NCBI GenBank assembly: GCA_902778115.1
Contig: CACYWG010000015.1
Location: 1 to 64,000, forward strand
Length of the DNA: 64,000 nt
Direction: 5' to 3'
DNA from: Oscillospiraceae bacterium
Lineage (GTDB): Bacteria > Bacillota > Clostridia > Oscillospirales > Oscillospiraceae
Shown here: positions 26,132 through 38,083 of the stretch, one piece after another
How the letters are laid out: each line of letters starts with the position of its first letter
How positions within the stretch are numbered: position 1 is the stretch's first letter
Notes under the pieces: model-generated
Databases searched by the model: none
What the model was told of the DNA's origin: nothing
What the model saw: only the letters and a program-made list of their open reading frames with translations
Program-made: the position numbers and the translations under genes

Positions 26132-27517
26132 ATGCGCAGTATCCGCCTACAGTTTTTCAGCATCATCCTTGCGATCCTGCTGATCCTGCTGGTGCTGCTC
26201 AACACCTATCCGCTGATTTCCTCGCGCGACCTGGTGTTTCAGGAAAAAGAGAGCGGCATGCTCAGCCAGGCCTCGGTGATCGCCTCCTCCCTCTCGGGGC
26301 TGGACAGCATCAGCCGCGCCGGCATCGAAGAGGTGCTGCGCCTGATGGACGTCAGCGGCTACGGGCGCATCGCCGTGGCCAACGAGCTGGGCGAGCTGAT
26401 GTACGACAACGGCGGAGGCTCTGCGCCGGAGGAGCTGCAGCGCGCACTGGAAGGGAAAAGCGTGTTTCGATCCGCCTTTGACGAAACCGCCTTTACCAGC
26501 GCCTGCGCCGTGCCCTTCGTCGCGCAGAACGGCGGCCGCGGCGCGGTGTATCTCTTCGAGCGGGACGCCGAGCGCGCGGACCTGATCATGACGGTGCAGG
26601 GCCGCATCCGCGTGGCTTCGTTCACCATTGCGGGCCTGGCCATCGTGCTGGTGCTGGGCTTTTCGGAGCTGCTGCTCAGCCGCATCCGGGAGCTCGTCAA
26701 ATCCATGCGCATCGTCGCCGGCGGTGACTATGACCACCGCCTGGCCGTGAAAGGGAAGGACGAGATCGCGGAGCTCGGCGAGGAGTTCAACCTGCTCACC
26801 GAGCGCCTGGACGAGACGGAAAAGCAGCGCCGCCGCTTCGTGTCAGACGCCTCGCACGAGCTGAAAACGCCGCTGGCCTCGATCCGCCTGCTGGCCGACA
26901 GCGTGGTGGAAAATGAAAACGTGGACATGGGCACGGTGCGCGAGTTTGCCGCCGATATCAGCAGCGAGGCCAAACGCCTGCAGCGCACGACGGAGGAGCT
27001 GCTCGATCTGAGCCGCCTGGACGACGGCGTGCAGCGCCTGCCGGAGCCGGTGGACCTCAAGCAGGTGACGCTGGACGCGCTGGTGCTGCTGCGGCCGCTG
27101 GCCGCGGAGCGCAGCGTGCGGCTGCATCTGGATCTCAGCGAGGGCTGCGTCATCATGGCCAACACCGATGACCTGTTTCACGTGATCTTCAATCTGACGG
27201 AAAATGCCATCAAATACAACGTCCCGGAGGGCGAAGTGTGGCTGCATCTTTCGGCGGACGAGGAGAATGTGACCTTCACCGTGGAGGACAGCGGCATCGG
27301 CATTCCGGAGGAGGATCGGCTGAATATCTTCTCTCGCTTCTACCGCGTGGACAAGGCGCGCTCCCGCGCCTCCGGCGGCACTGGTCTCGGCCTGAGCATC
27401 GTGCACGACGCGGTGCTGGCCCACGGCGGCAGCATCGCCGTCGGCGCCAACAAGCCGCAGGGCTCGGTGTTCGTCGTCAAATTCCCCCGGCCGAATGAGG
27501 ACGAAACGGGGATCTGA
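26132..27517 (+). CDS. Membrane sensor histidine kinase
   Basis: The 461-residue protein starts three bases after the response regulator stop. Two transmembrane helices (about 8-28 and 163-183) enclose a roughly 130-residue outer sensor domain; a HAMP linker (184-230) follows. The phosphoacceptor His242 lies in SHELKTPLASIR; the ATPase part has N-box NLTENAIKYN, G1 VEDSGIGIP, F-box FSRFYR and G2 GGTGLGLSIV. All catalytic elements are intact. The architecture fits the PhoR/BaeS type; the outer domain resembles no specific sensor I can name. A strong terminator ends this two-gene operon. Confidence 0.93.
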   Translation: MRSIRLQFFSIILAILLILLVLLNTYPLISSRDLVFQEKESGMLSQASVIASSLSGLDSISRAGIEEVLRLMDVSGYGRIAVANELGELMYDNGGGSAPEELQRALEGKSVFRSAFDETAFTSACAVPFVAQNGGRGAVYLFERDAERADLIMTVQGRIRVASFTIAGLAIVLVLGFSELLLSRIRELVKSMRIVAGGDYDHRLAVKGKDEIAELGEEFNLLTERLDETEKQRRRFVSDASHELKTPLASIRLLADSVVENENVDMGTVREFAADISSEAKRLQRTTEELLDLSRLDDGVQRLPEPVDLKQVTLDALVLLRPLAAERSVRLHLDLSEGCVIMANTDDLFHVIFNLTENAIKYNVPEGEVWLHLSADEENVTFTVEDSGIGIPEEDRLNIFSRFYRVDKARSRASGGTGLGLSIVHDAVLAHGGSIAVGANKPQGSVFVVKFPRPNEDETGI

Positions 27518-27536
27518 GTGCTTAGGAGAAACGAAA

Positions 27537-27575
27537 ACAGCGGAGACGCTTAACTGCGTCTCCGCTGTTTTTCTA
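27537..27575. terminator. Bidirectional terminator between the kinase and fakA genes
   Basis: ACAGCGGAGACGC-ttaact-GCGTCTCCGCTGT with A residues before and TTTTT after, so it can end both convergent transcripts. It is framed by the short repeats AGTGCTTAGG (27517-27526) and CTAAGCACTAAGCACT (27574-27589). Confidence 0.9.
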
Positions 27576-27593
27576 AGCACTAAGCACTGTTTC

Positions 27594-29291
27594 TCACTCC
27601 ACGGCGATCATGTAGTAGTAGACCGGCTGGCCGCCGCTGACGACGCTGATCTCCGCATCGGGGAAGCGACCGGAGAAGAAGGCACCGGTCTTTTCGGCGA
27701 CCTCGGCGCTGACGTCGGCGCCGTAATAGACGGTGATGAACTCGGGGTTCATCGGCTGCACGGCGCGGCTGAGCGAGCTGAAAAGCTCTTCGGTCTCGGC
27801 GCAGTTTTCGATCAGCGCGCCGTCGAGCAGCGCCAGGTATTCGCCGGCGTGAATGCTGTGGCCGTCGAACTCGCTGTCGCGGGCGGCGTAGGTGATCATG
27901 GCGGTGTGGACGTGGCTGATGGCCTCGTTCATATCGGAGACGATCTGAGCCTCCGGCTCGTCGATGTTCAGGTTCAGCAGCGCGGCTACGCCCTGCGGCA
28001 CGGTGCGGGTCGGCATGACGATGACCTTCTTCTCGGTCATCGGAACGCACTGCTGGGCGGCCATGATGATGTTTTTGTTGTTGGGGAAGACAAAGACCGT
28101 GGAGGCCGGGGTGCGGTTGATCTGACGGAGGATATCGTCGGTGGAGGGGTTCATGGTCTGGCCGCCGGTGACGATGCCGTCGGCGCCGAGGTCGCGGAAC
28201 AGATCCTCCATGCCCTTGCCGGCGCAGACGGTGACCACGCCGTACTGCTTTTCGGGTTCGGCGAACTCGGGCTCGGAAGCGCCGTCCTCCATCCGCTCCA
28301 GCTCCTGCTCGACCTGCTCCAGGTCGTCGGTGCTCTGCGCCTTGCGGCCGGCGAGCATGTCCAGCGCCTGGGTGCGCATGTTCTCGATCTTCGCCAGCTC
28401 CAGCGTACCGTACTTCTGGCTCTCGGTCAGGGCCTGGCCGGGAATGTCGGTGTGCACGTGCACCTTGAAGATCTCGTCATCGTCGCTGATGACGAGCGAA
28501 TCGCCGATGCTGTCCAGATAGAGCCGCAGCGGCATCAGATCCACGTCCGGATTTTCCTTGCGGACGATGTATACGGTGTCGAAGACGTTGAGCTCCGGCA
28601 CATCCACCTTGCCCTCTTCAAAGGCGGTCTCCTCGGTGACGGCGGAGGCCGAAGCCTCCTCCTCAGAGGAGCTGATCTCGCCGCGCAGGGAGGCGAGCAT
28701 CGCGTGGAGGATGACCATGTAGCCCTTGCCGCCCGCGTCGATGACGCCGGCCTTTTTCAGCACGGGATTCTGGTTGACGGTGTTCTCCAGAGCCTCGTCG
28801 CCGGCCTGCAGGGCGCACTGCAGCGCCTCCTCCAGGCTCTTTTCGGCCTTGGCGGCGTCCTTCGCCGCGGCGGAGGCCAGGCGGGAGACGGTCAGGATGG
28901 TGCCCTCGGCGGGCTTCATGACGGCCTTGTAGGCGGCATCCACACCGTCGACCATGGCGGCGGAAAATTCATAGGCGCCGGCGGTGTCCAGATCCTTCAG
29001 CCGCTTGGCGATCCCGCGAAACAGCAGGCTGAGGATGACGCCGGAGTTGCCGCGCGCGCCGCGCAGCAGCGCGGAGGACACGCAGGCGGAAACCTCGGCG
29101 ACGGTATTGAAGTCACGCTTTTTCAGTTCGTCGGCGGCGTTGCCGAGGGTCAGGCCCATATTGGTGCCGGTGTCGCCGTCCGGCACGGGAAAGACGTTCA
29201 GCTCGTTGATGGACTGAACATTACGGTGAAGCGCCGCGTTGGCACACAGGATCATTTCCTTGAAGGCGGCGGCGTCGATATAATCTCTCAA
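27594..29291 (-). CDS. fakA: DAK2/YloV-family protein (fatty acid kinase FakA type), TTG start
   Basis: The frame opens with TTG (29291) reading MRDYIDAAAFKEMI, which matches the family's usual N-terminus; GAGG lies 12 bases upstream, and the next ATG would remove conserved residues. The 565-residue protein has a DhaL-like nucleotide-binding domain with NVFPVPDGDTGTNM, whose aspartates hold Mg-ATP, and GARGNSGVILS, then a middle domain and a DegV-like C-terminal half. FakA phosphorylates fatty acids presented by a FakB (DegV) protein, feeding exogenous fatty acids into phospholipid synthesis. No fakB is in the window. It is preceded 19 bp upstream by the Asp23-family gene, the conserved yloU-yloV pair. 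Confidence 0.88.
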   Translation of the reverse strand: MRDYIDAAAFKEMILCANAALHRNVQSINELNVFPVPDGDTGTNMGLTLGNAADELKKRDFNTVAEVSACVSSALLRGARGNSGVILSLLFRGIAKRLKDLDTAGAYEFSAAMVDGVDAAYKAVMKPAEGTILTVSRLASAAAKDAAKAEKSLEEALQCALQAGDEALENTVNQNPVLKKAGVIDAGGKGYMVILHAMLASLRGEISSSEEEASASAVTEETAFEEGKVDVPELNVFDTVYIVRKENPDVDLMPLRLYLDSIGDSLVISDDDEIFKVHVHTDIPGQALTESQKYGTLELAKIENMRTQALDMLAGRKAQSTDDLEQVEQELERMEDGASEPEFAEPEKQYGVVTVCAGKGMEDLFRDLGADGIVTGGQTMNPSTDDILRQINRTPASTVFVFPNNKNIIMAAQQCVPMTEKKVIVMPTRTVPQGVAALLNLNIDEPEAQIVSDMNEAISHVHTAMITYAARDSEFDGHSIHAGEYLALLDGALIENCAETEELFSSLSRAVQPMNPEFITVYYGADVSAEVAEKTGAFFSGRFPDAEISVVSGGQPVYYYMIAVE

Positions 29292-29310
29292 GTTCTTCTA
29301 CCTCACAGGC

Positions 29311-29658
29311 TTATCCGATAATCGTATCTATATATACGTCCACGTTCTTCACCGGGACGCCGGTGGAGCGCTGCAGCTTGTAGCTGACTTCCTTGATGAT
29401 GCTGCGGGAGACGGCGGCCATGTTGACCCCGTGGTCGACGCCGATGTGCAGCTCCAGGGAGAGACTGCCGTCGTCGTTGTAATTCACGACCACGCCCTTG
29501 GACATATCCACCCGGCGCAGCAGCTGCAGGCCGCCCTTTTCGCTGCGGCCGGCCATGCCCTTGACGCCGAAGCAGCTGGTGGCGGCGTCGCCGGCCAGAT
29601 AGGTGAAGACCTCGCTGGTGATGCTGATCTGCCCGTTGTCGTTTTTGATATTCACCAT
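29311..29658 (-). CDS. Asp23/Gls24 (YloU) family protein
   Basis: The ATG at 29658 follows AAAGGAG and gives 115 residues; upstream codons to 29757 cross the promoter. The protein (ISITSEVFTYLAGDAATSCFGVKGM; LHIGVDHGVNMAAVSRSIIKEV; NVDVYIDTIIG) is a complete Asp23-type domain. The family includes alkaline-shock and envelope-stress proteins; the YloU branch is found next to yloV/fakA across Firmicutes, as here. No enzymatic residues are known. The pair shares one promoter. Confidence 0.9.
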   Translation of the reverse strand: MVNIKNDNGQISITSEVFTYLAGDAATSCFGVKGMAGRSEKGGLQLLRRVDMSKGVVVNYNDDGSLSLELHIGVDHGVNMAAVSRSIIKEVSYKLQRSTGVPVKNVDVYIDTIIG

Positions 29659-29724
29659 AATCCAGGATCTCCTTTCACGGTGATGCTCCGCCGCGCGGCG
29701 AAAGCCGCTATGACGGACTGTACA

Positions 29725-29753
29725 ATTATATACTATCCGAAGCAAAAGCACAA
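29725..29753 (-). promoter_or_regulatory. Sigma-A promoter of the asp23-fakA operon
   Basis: Minus strand TTGTGC (29748-29753), 17 bp, perfect TATAAT (29725-29730), 66 bp upstream of the Asp23-family start. Confidence 0.65.
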
Positions 29754-29837
29754 GCACAATTTAATAAAGAGGAAGAAGTAAGCGAAAAACACCGCCGGCA
29801 CAGGCGCGAAAAAGGCAATTTTTGTTTGTCTTTTCTG

Positions 29838-29866
29838 TTTACAAGCGAAAGAAAAAATGATAAACT
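29838..29866 (+). promoter_or_regulatory. Possible promoter of nifJ
   Basis: TTTACA (29838-29843), 17 bp, TAAACT (29861-29866) with TGA immediately before. The surrounding 100 bp are conspicuously A/T-rich compared with the window. The remainder of this 273-bp gap, apart from this and the divergent promoter, shows nothing recognisable. Confidence 0.45.
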
Positions 29867-29913
29867 GTAGACTGCGAAAAAGGGGGTATTCACACCCGTC
29901 TTTTGAGAAATAA

Positions 29914-33410
<3,497 letters not shown>

Positions 33411-33412
<2 letters not shown>

Positions 33413-33435
33413 TTCGGAATTCGGAGTTCGGAATT
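33411..33435. repeat. GGAATTCG-type repeat (family C), copy 2, overlapping the nifJ stop codon
   Basis: AATTCGGAATTCGG followed by AGTTCGGAATT. It begins with the last two bases of the nifJ TAA. Confidence 0.85.
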
Positions 33436-33461
33436 ATCCGGAATCAAACCAATATGCAGAC

Positions 33462-33491
33462 AGCCCCGGGAGAAATCCCGGGGCTGTTTTT
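33462..33491 (+). terminator. Rho-independent terminator of nifJ
   Basis: AGCCCCGGGA-gaaa-TCCCGGGGCT followed by GTTTTTC, 50 bp after the stop. Confidence 0.88.
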
Positions 33492-33557
33492 CGTTGCGCG
33501 GACGCGGGCGGTGTGGTAGACTGATGACGACAATATGGGAGTAAGGGTGTTGACAGC

Positions 33558-34052
33558 ATGGGATTAAGATCGGCTTTGAAGACAGTTGAAAACAAATCAT
33601 GGTCTAATGCAAGGGTTCACATCAAGCCGCTGGAAACGGAAGCTGATCTGATATACGCTGCCTGTGAATGTGAACTTGCCGAGGAGCAAAAAGAGCTTGT
33701 CAATCCGGCGTGGTTTTCAATCGGAAGAGCATATTTATTCAGAGAAGATAACTACCCGTGTATCATCTATAACGAGCGGTTGTCGCCGATCGGCTTTATG
33801 AACTTCTGTAAATGGCTGGGCGAAGGAGACGCTTATTCGTGGAGTTACTTTATTGATCAAGGGTATCAGGGGAAAGGATATGGAAAAGCCGCCGCCACAT
33901 TGGCTGTTCAAATACTAAAGACTGCGGATGACACGAAACCAATTAAGCTTGCAGCCGAAAAATACAACGAGAGAGCAAAACGCCTGTATTTCTCGCTCGG
34001 CTTTACCCTCCTGCCGGAGCTTGATGGAGATGATCTTGTCTTCGGATTATAA
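33558..34052 (+). CDS. GNAT-family N-acetyltransferase
   Basis: The 164-residue protein has the GNAT acetyl-CoA-binding motif A as FIDQGYQGKGYGKAAATLAV (Q-x-x-G-x-G), followed by the KYNERAKRLYFSLGF motif B typical of SpeG/RimI-like acetyltransferases. The N-terminal half (YAACECELAEEQKELVNPAWFSIGRAY) resembles spermine/spermidine acetyltransferase-like members, but the substrate is not determinable. The coding sequence is noticeably richer in A/T and uses codons (ATA, AAT, AAA, TTA) avoided by its neighbours, suggesting recent acquisition. The ATG at 33558 has only a weak AGGGTG site upstream. It sits alone between two terminators. Confidence 0.82.
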   Translation: MGLRSALKTVENKSWSNARVHIKPLETEADLIYAACECELAEEQKELVNPAWFSIGRAYLFREDNYPCIIYNERLSPIGFMNFCKWLGEGDAYSWSYFIDQGYQGKGYGKAAATLAVQILKTADDTKPIKLAAEKYNERAKRLYFSLGFTLLPELDGDDLVFGL

Positions 34053-34123
34053 ATCCTGGTTTTTCGGAATCAACAGACTGCCCGAAACGCATCCCGCTGC
34101 GGCAAACTACGCTCCGCCTACAA

Positions 34124-34161
34124 CAAAAAAACACCGTCGTTTCATACGACGGTGTTTTTTA
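34124..34161. terminator. Bidirectional terminator between the GNAT gene and rplA
   Basis: ACACCGTCGT-ttcat-ACGACGGTGT flanked by AAAAAA on the left and TTTTTTAT on the right; it can end both convergent transcripts. Confidence 0.9.
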
Positions 34162-34172
34162 TCAGGCAATGA

Positions 34173-34865
34173 TTACAGCTGCTTCTGGGCGTTGATCTTC
34201 ACGCCGGGGCCCATGGTGGAGGCGGTGACGCAAGAGCGGATGTACTGGCCCTTGGCAGACGCGGGCTTGGCCTTGATGATGGCGTTGAGCAGAGCGGCGT
34301 AGTTCTCGTAGAGCTTGTCGGCGCCGAAGCTGACCTTGCCGATGGGGCAGTGGATGATGTTGGTCTTGTCCAGACGGTACTCGACCTTACCGGCCTTGGC
34401 TTCCTTGACGGCCTGGGCCACGTTCGGGGTGACGGTGCCGGCCTTCGGGGAAGGCATCAGGCCCTTGGGTCCGAGGATCTTACCGAGACGGCCGACAGTG
34501 CCCATCATTTTGGGGTTGGCGATCACGGTGTCGAACTCAAACCAGTTTTCCTTCTGGATCTTTTCCACGTAGTCCATGCCGCCGGCATAGTCGGCGCCGG
34601 CCGCGATGGCTTCCTCGACCTGCTCGGGCGGGCAGAACACCAGGACGCGGACGGTCTTGCCGGTGCCGTTGGGCAGCACGATGGCGCCGCGGACCTGCTG
34701 GTCGGCGTGACGGCCGTCGACACCCAGCTTCACGTGCAGCTCGACGGTCTCGTCGAACTTCGCCTTGCTGGCGCTGATGACCAGATTCAGGGCCTCCATG
34801 GGATCATAGAGTGCCTGCTTATCAATGAGCTTGGAGCTCTCTTTATAATTTTTACCTCTAAACAA
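34173..34865 (-). CDS. rplA: 50S ribosomal protein L1 (TTG start)
   Basis: The start is TTG at 34865, eight bases after a perfect AGGAGG, giving [22 protein letters not shown], the expected L1 N-terminus. An upstream in-frame ATG (34916) would put the ribosome binding site inside the gene. The 230-residue protein shows the L1 landmarks [52 protein letters not shown] and [16 protein letters not shown]1 forms the E-site stalk and represses its own operon by binding the mRNA. It is the last gene of the rpmG-secE-nusG-rplK-rplA operon, separated from rplK by an unusually long gap. Confidence 0.95.
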   Translation of the reverse strand: MFRGKNYKESSKLIDKQALYDPMEALNLVISASKAKFDETVELHVKLGVDGRHADQQVRGAIVLPNGTGKTVRVLVFCPPEQVEEAIAAGADYAGGMDYVEKIQKENWFEFDTVIANPKMMGTVGRLGKILGPKGLMPSPKAGTVTPNVAQAVKEAKAGKVEYRLDKTNIIHCPIGKVSFGADKLYENYAALLNAIIKAKPASAKGQYIRSCVTASTMGPGVKINAQKQL

Positions 34866-35113
34866 TGTTGTTTCCTCCTGTAATGTGGTTCGTGTCGGAT
34901 GGATAAATCCTCCCACTTTTGTGACGGAAGGATCCGTCGGGTAAACGGTGATTCAATCCGCGAGAGTGATTTGCGAGGATTATTTCGTCGCGATGAAGTC
35001 GAGAAATCGCCGGAATACTTTGTGTATTTCAAGATTTCAAGACAAAATCACGGCGGAACAAGACCGCAAAGCGCCGAAGCGGTATTGGATCGGCGTTTAC
35101 CAAAAAGGAGCTG
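34866..35113 (-). other. 248-bp gap inside the rplK-rplA transcript
   Basis: rplK and rplA normally lie close together, so this length is unusual. On the minus strand no terminator or convincing promoter is seen; there is a hairpin GACGGATCC-ttcc-GTC-like segment near 34921-34940 and GTGGGAGG at 34910-34917, which could be part of an L1-type mRNA target near the rplA start. It does not encode a recognisable peptide. Function is a guess. Confidence 0.35.
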
Positions 35114-35539
35114 TCAGTCGCCGACGATGACGCCCATGGAGCGGCAGGTGCCAGCGATCATGCTCATGGCGGACTCGATGTCGGTGCAGTTGAGATCTCT
35201 CATCTTCTGCTCGGCGATCTTGCGCACGTCTTCCTTGCTGATGGTGGCAACCTTGTCCTTCTGGGGCACACCGGAGCCGGACTCGATGCCGCAGGCCTTC
35301 TTGATCAGGAGGGCGGCGGGAGGAGTCTTGCAGATGAAGGTGAAGCTGCGGTCGGAGTAGACGGTGATGACGACAGGGATCATCAGACCCATATCGCCCT
35401 TGGTCCGCTCGTTGAAGTCCTTGGTGAACTGACCGATGTTAACACCGTACTGGCCCAGAGCGGGGCCGACGGGGGGAGCCGGAGTCGCCTTGCCGGCGGG
35501 AACCTGGAATCTTACGTATCCAACTACTTTCTGTGCCAA
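35114..35539 (-). CDS. rplK: 50S ribosomal protein L11 (TTG start)
   Basis: The 141-residue protein begins at TTG (35539), read [22 protein letters not shown]-like, with AGAGGTG upstream. The family signature is complete: [17 protein letters not shown], then the RNA-binding C-terminal domain with [17 protein letters not shown] and a final [11 protein letters not shown]11 is part of the GTPase-associated centre. The TTG replaces the usual ATG, as it also does in rplA of the same operon. Confidence 0.97.
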   Translation of the reverse strand: MAQKVVGYVRFQVPAGKATPAPPVGPALGQYGVNIGQFTKDFNERTKGDMGLMIPVVITVYSDRSFTFICKTPPAALLIKKACGIESGSGVPQKDKVATISKEDVRKIAEQKMRDLNCTDIESAMSMIAGTCRSMGVIVGD

Positions 35540-35559
35540 CTTGGAGCACCTCTTTCTTA

Positions 35560-36084
35560 TTATTCTTTAATGGTTTCGACCTGATCGAGCTCCAGATCCA
35601 CCGGAGTCTCTCTGCCGAACATCGAGACGACCACACGGACCCGATCCTTCTCGGGTTCGAGCTCGTCCACCGTGCCGATGAAGCCGGACAGCGGGCCGTC
35701 AATGACCTTAACGCTGTCGCCCACGGCGTAGCCGACGACGATCTCTCTGCGCTCGACGCCCAGGTCGAGGATTTCCTGCTCGGTCAGGGGGACGGCCTTG
35801 CCGTCAGACCCGACGAAGCCGGTCGCGCCGCGAACGTTGTGCACCAGGTGCCAGCTGTCGTCGGTCAGGATCATCTTGACCAGGACGTAGCCGGGGAACA
35901 CCTTGCGTTCGACGGTCTTCTCACCGTTGTCGGTGAGTTCGGTGACGGTTTCCATGGGGATGTTGACCTCACGGATCAGATCCGTCATTTTGCGGTTTTC
36001 CGCTGCTTTCATCACAGCGGCCGCAACCGCGTTTTCATACCCGGAATAGGTATGAACCACGTACCATTTTGCTTCCTCAGCCAT
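35560..36084 (-). CDS. nusG: Transcription termination/antitermination factor NusG
   Basis: The 174-residue protein starts [21 protein letters not shown], the NGN-domain opening of NusG, includes [21 protein letters not shown] and GFVG, and ends with a KOW domain ([22 protein letters not shown]). It binds RNA polymerase and modulates pausing. It lies six bases after secE, with only a weak ribosome binding site, so translation is probably coupled to secE. Confidence 0.97.
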   Translation of the reverse strand: MAEEAKWYVVHTYSGYENAVAAAVMKAAENRKMTDLIREVNIPMETVTELTDNGEKTVERKVFPGYVLVKMILTDDSWHLVHNVRGATGFVGSDGKAVPLTEQEILDLGVERREIVVGYAVGDSVKVIDGPLSGFIGTVDELEPEKDRVRVVVSMFGRETPVDLELDQVETIKE

Positions 36085-36090
36085 GCTGAT

Positions 36091-36363
36091 TTAACCCTTC
36101 AGTCCGAGCAGGCCCTGAACCAGCAGTCTTGCGATCTGGTCGAAGCCCCACACGCCCAGTGCAGAGATCAGCATCACGACGACGGAAACGACCGTGTTGT
36201 TGACAAGCTGCTTGCGAGTCGGCCATACGACCTTCTTCAGCTCGCTTCTCATCTCACGGAACCACTTGCCCACTCTCTTGAAGAAACCGGGCTTCGTGTC
36301 GTCCTTCTTCACGGCGGTGACGGCTTTTACGGGAGCGGCATTGGTTTTCTTTTCTTCAGCCAT
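36091..36363 (-). CDS. secE: Preprotein translocase subunit SecE
   Basis: The ATG at 36363 lies nine bases after AAAGGA; a GTG two codons earlier is less well placed. The 90-residue protein has a charged N-terminal part rich in Lys, the amphipathic helix GKWFREMRSELKKVVWPTR that is diagnostic of SecE, and one transmembrane helix (NTVVSVVVMLISALGVWGF). It holds SecY in the translocon. It sits between rpmG and nusG as in most Firmicutes. Confidence 0.95.
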   Translation of the reverse strand: MAEEKKTNAAPVKAVTAVKKDDTKPGFFKRVGKWFREMRSELKKVVWPTRKQLVNNTVVSVVVMLISALGVWGFDQIARLLVQGLLGLKG

Positions 36364-36385
36364 GTTCACGCATCCTTTCCGAAGC

Positions 36386-36547
36386 TTACTTGGACTCTAC
36401 ATGCTTGGTGTGCTTTCTGCAGAAGGGGCAATATTTGCTGCGCTCCAAACGGTCGGACGTATTCTTCTTGTTCTTGACCGTGTTGTAGTTCCTCTGCTTG
36501 CATTCTTCGCATCTGAGTGTAATTTTAACTCTTGCGCCTGCAGCCAT
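36386..36547 (-). CDS. rpmG: 50S ribosomal protein L33 (zinc-binding type)
   Basis: The ATG at 36547 follows AGGAGG; the longer frame upstream is not coding. The 53-residue protein reads [17 protein letters not shown]...[17 protein letters not shown], with the two CxxC pairs of the zinc-containing (C+) L33 form. It heads the rpmG-secE-nusG-rplK-rplA operon. Confidence 0.96.
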   Translation of the reverse strand: MAAGARVKITLRCEECKQRNYNTVKNKKNTSDRLERSKYCPFCRKHTKHVESK

Positions 36548-36675
36548 TCTTTCGGCACCTCCTATTTTATTTACCCGCGTCAGTCGCGGGCATTGCCTCC
36601 CTGTATGGCACGGAAGACCACTCTGCGGCAAAAAATGCGCGCAAAAAGAAACCTCTCATGCGACAGGTAAGACAC

Positions 36676-36704
36676 ACTATACCATAAGTCCCGTGACAGG
36701 TCAA
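36676..36704 (-). promoter_or_regulatory. Promoter of the rpmG-secE-nusG-rplK-rplA operon
   Basis: Minus strand TTGACC (36699-36704), 17 bp, TATAGT (36676-36681), leaving an untranslated leader of about 120 bases before rpmG. Confidence 0.82.
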
Positions 36705-36739
36705 GCATTTTTTCCTTGAAAATTCAGACTTTTTTGCCC

Positions 36740-36768
36740 TTGCGGGACGCAAATTCGCGTGCTATCAT
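36740..36768 (+). promoter_or_regulatory. Promoter of folC
   Basis: TTGCGG (36740-36745), 17 bp, TATCAT (36763-36768). The expected transcription start near 36775 is only about ten bases before the folC ATG. Confidence 0.5.
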
Positions 36769-36783
36769 GTTGCCGAACAGGAG

Positions 36784-38061
36784 ATGATGAACACTGTGAC
36801 CTATCAGGAAGCGATCGAATATATCAACGGCGTGCGCTGGCTGGGCTCCAAGCCCGGGCTCGAGCGCATCACGGAGCTGCTGGGCCGTCTGGGCGACCCG
36901 CAGAAAAAGCTGAAATTTGTCCACATCGCCGGCACCAACGGCAAGGGCAGCTGCGCGGCCATGACGGCCTCGGTGCTGCGCGCCGCGGGCTACCGCACCG
37001 GACTTTTCACCTCGCCCTACCTCTGGCGCTTCAACGAGCGCATGCAGCTCAACGGCCGTCCCATCGAGGACGACGTATTGGCGGCGATCACCGAAACAAT
37101 CAAGCCGCATGCAGAGGCGATGGAGGACCACCCCACTGAGTTTGAGATGATGACCGCCGCGGCGCTGCTGTGGTACGCGGAGGAAAAATGCGATGTCGTC
37201 GTGCTGGAGGTCGGCCTCGGCGGCCGCTTCGACGCGACGAACGTGATCGAAGCGCCGGAAGTGAGCGTCATCATGAACATCGGCCTCGACCACACCGAGA
37301 TCCTCGGCGACACGCTTGCGAAAATCGCCTTTGAGAAGGCCGGGATCATCAAGCCCGGTTTTCCGTGTGTGCTGTATCAGCAAACGGAAGAGGTAACAGA
37401 CGTCGTGCGGACGATCTGCGCCGAGCGCGGCAGCGAGCTGCGCATCGCGGATTTTTCGGCGATCAAGCCCGAATTCGACAGCCTCGAAGGCCAGGTCTTT
37501 ACCTATAAAAATGAGCCGTATGCCATCCCGCTGCTCGGCGCACACCAGATGAAAAACGCCGCCGTCGTGATCGAGGCGGTCGGCGTGCTGCGCGAAAAGG
37601 GCTGGCGCATCGAACAGGACGCGCTGGAGCACGGGCTCTACGCCGTCTCCTGGCCGGCGCGCTTCGAGCTGCTGCGCGAGGAGCCGCCCTTCGTGGTCGA
37701 CGGCGGGCACAACGTGCAGTGCGCCGAGACCGTGGCGGACAATCTCCGCCGCTATTTCCCGGACACGCGCCGTGTGCTGCTGATCGGTGTGCTGCGCGAC
37801 AAGGACTATGAGGGCATGCTCTCCGTGCTCGCACCGGCGGCGGACGCCTTCGTCTGCGTCACGCCGGACAGCCCGCGCGCACTTCCCGCGGAGGAGCTGG
37901 CGGCGTATCTCGAGCGTTATGGCAAGCCTGTCACCGCCTGCGGCAGCATCCGCGAGGGCGTGAGCGAGGCGCAGGATCAGGCCGGGGACGACGCGATGGT
38001 CTGCGCGGTCGGCTCGCTGTACATGGCGGGCGAGATCCGGTATTGCATGGGTATGTATTGA
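36784..38061 (+). CDS. folC: Bifunctional folylpolyglutamate synthase / dihydrofolate synthase
   Basis: The 425-residue protein opens with YQEAIEYINGVRWLGSKPGLERI and the ATP-binding P-loop HIAGTNGKGSCAAMTASVL, followed by GLFTSPYLWRFNERM, GGRFDATNV and LDHTEILGDTL, all FolC landmarks; the C-terminal Mur-ligase domain carries DGGHNVQCA. It adds glutamate to dihydropteroate and folates. The start is uncertain: AGGAG (36779-36783) abuts the ATGs at 36784 and 36787, while a GTG at 36796 has better spacing. Other folate genes are not in the window. It is followed by a family A repeat and ruvX. Confidence 0.93.
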   Translation: MMNTVTYQEAIEYINGVRWLGSKPGLERITELLGRLGDPQKKLKFVHIAGTNGKGSCAAMTASVLRAAGYRTGLFTSPYLWRFNERMQLNGRPIEDDVLAAITETIKPHAEAMEDHPTEFEMMTAAALLWYAEEKCDVVVLEVGLGGRFDATNVIEAPEVSVIMNIGLDHTEILGDTLAKIAFEKAGIIKPGFPCVLYQQTEEVTDVVRTICAERGSELRIADFSAIKPEFDSLEGQVFTYKNEPYAIPLLGAHQMKNAAVVIEAVGVLREKGWRIEQDALEHGLYAVSWPARFELLREEPPFVVDGGHNVQCAETVADNLRRYFPDTRRVLLIGVLRDKDYEGMLSVLAPAADAFVCVTPDSPRALPAEELAAYLERYGKPVTACGSIREGVSEAQDQAGDDAMVCAVGSLYMAGEIRYCMGMY

Positions 38062-38083
38062 GTCTTTTCGGATAGAGGTCTTG

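Noticed and set aside
36548-36675. tRNA gene in front of rpmG (tRNA-Trp is common near secE)
   Set aside because: No cloverleaf, GTTCRA arm or CCA end could be found in the rpmG leader.
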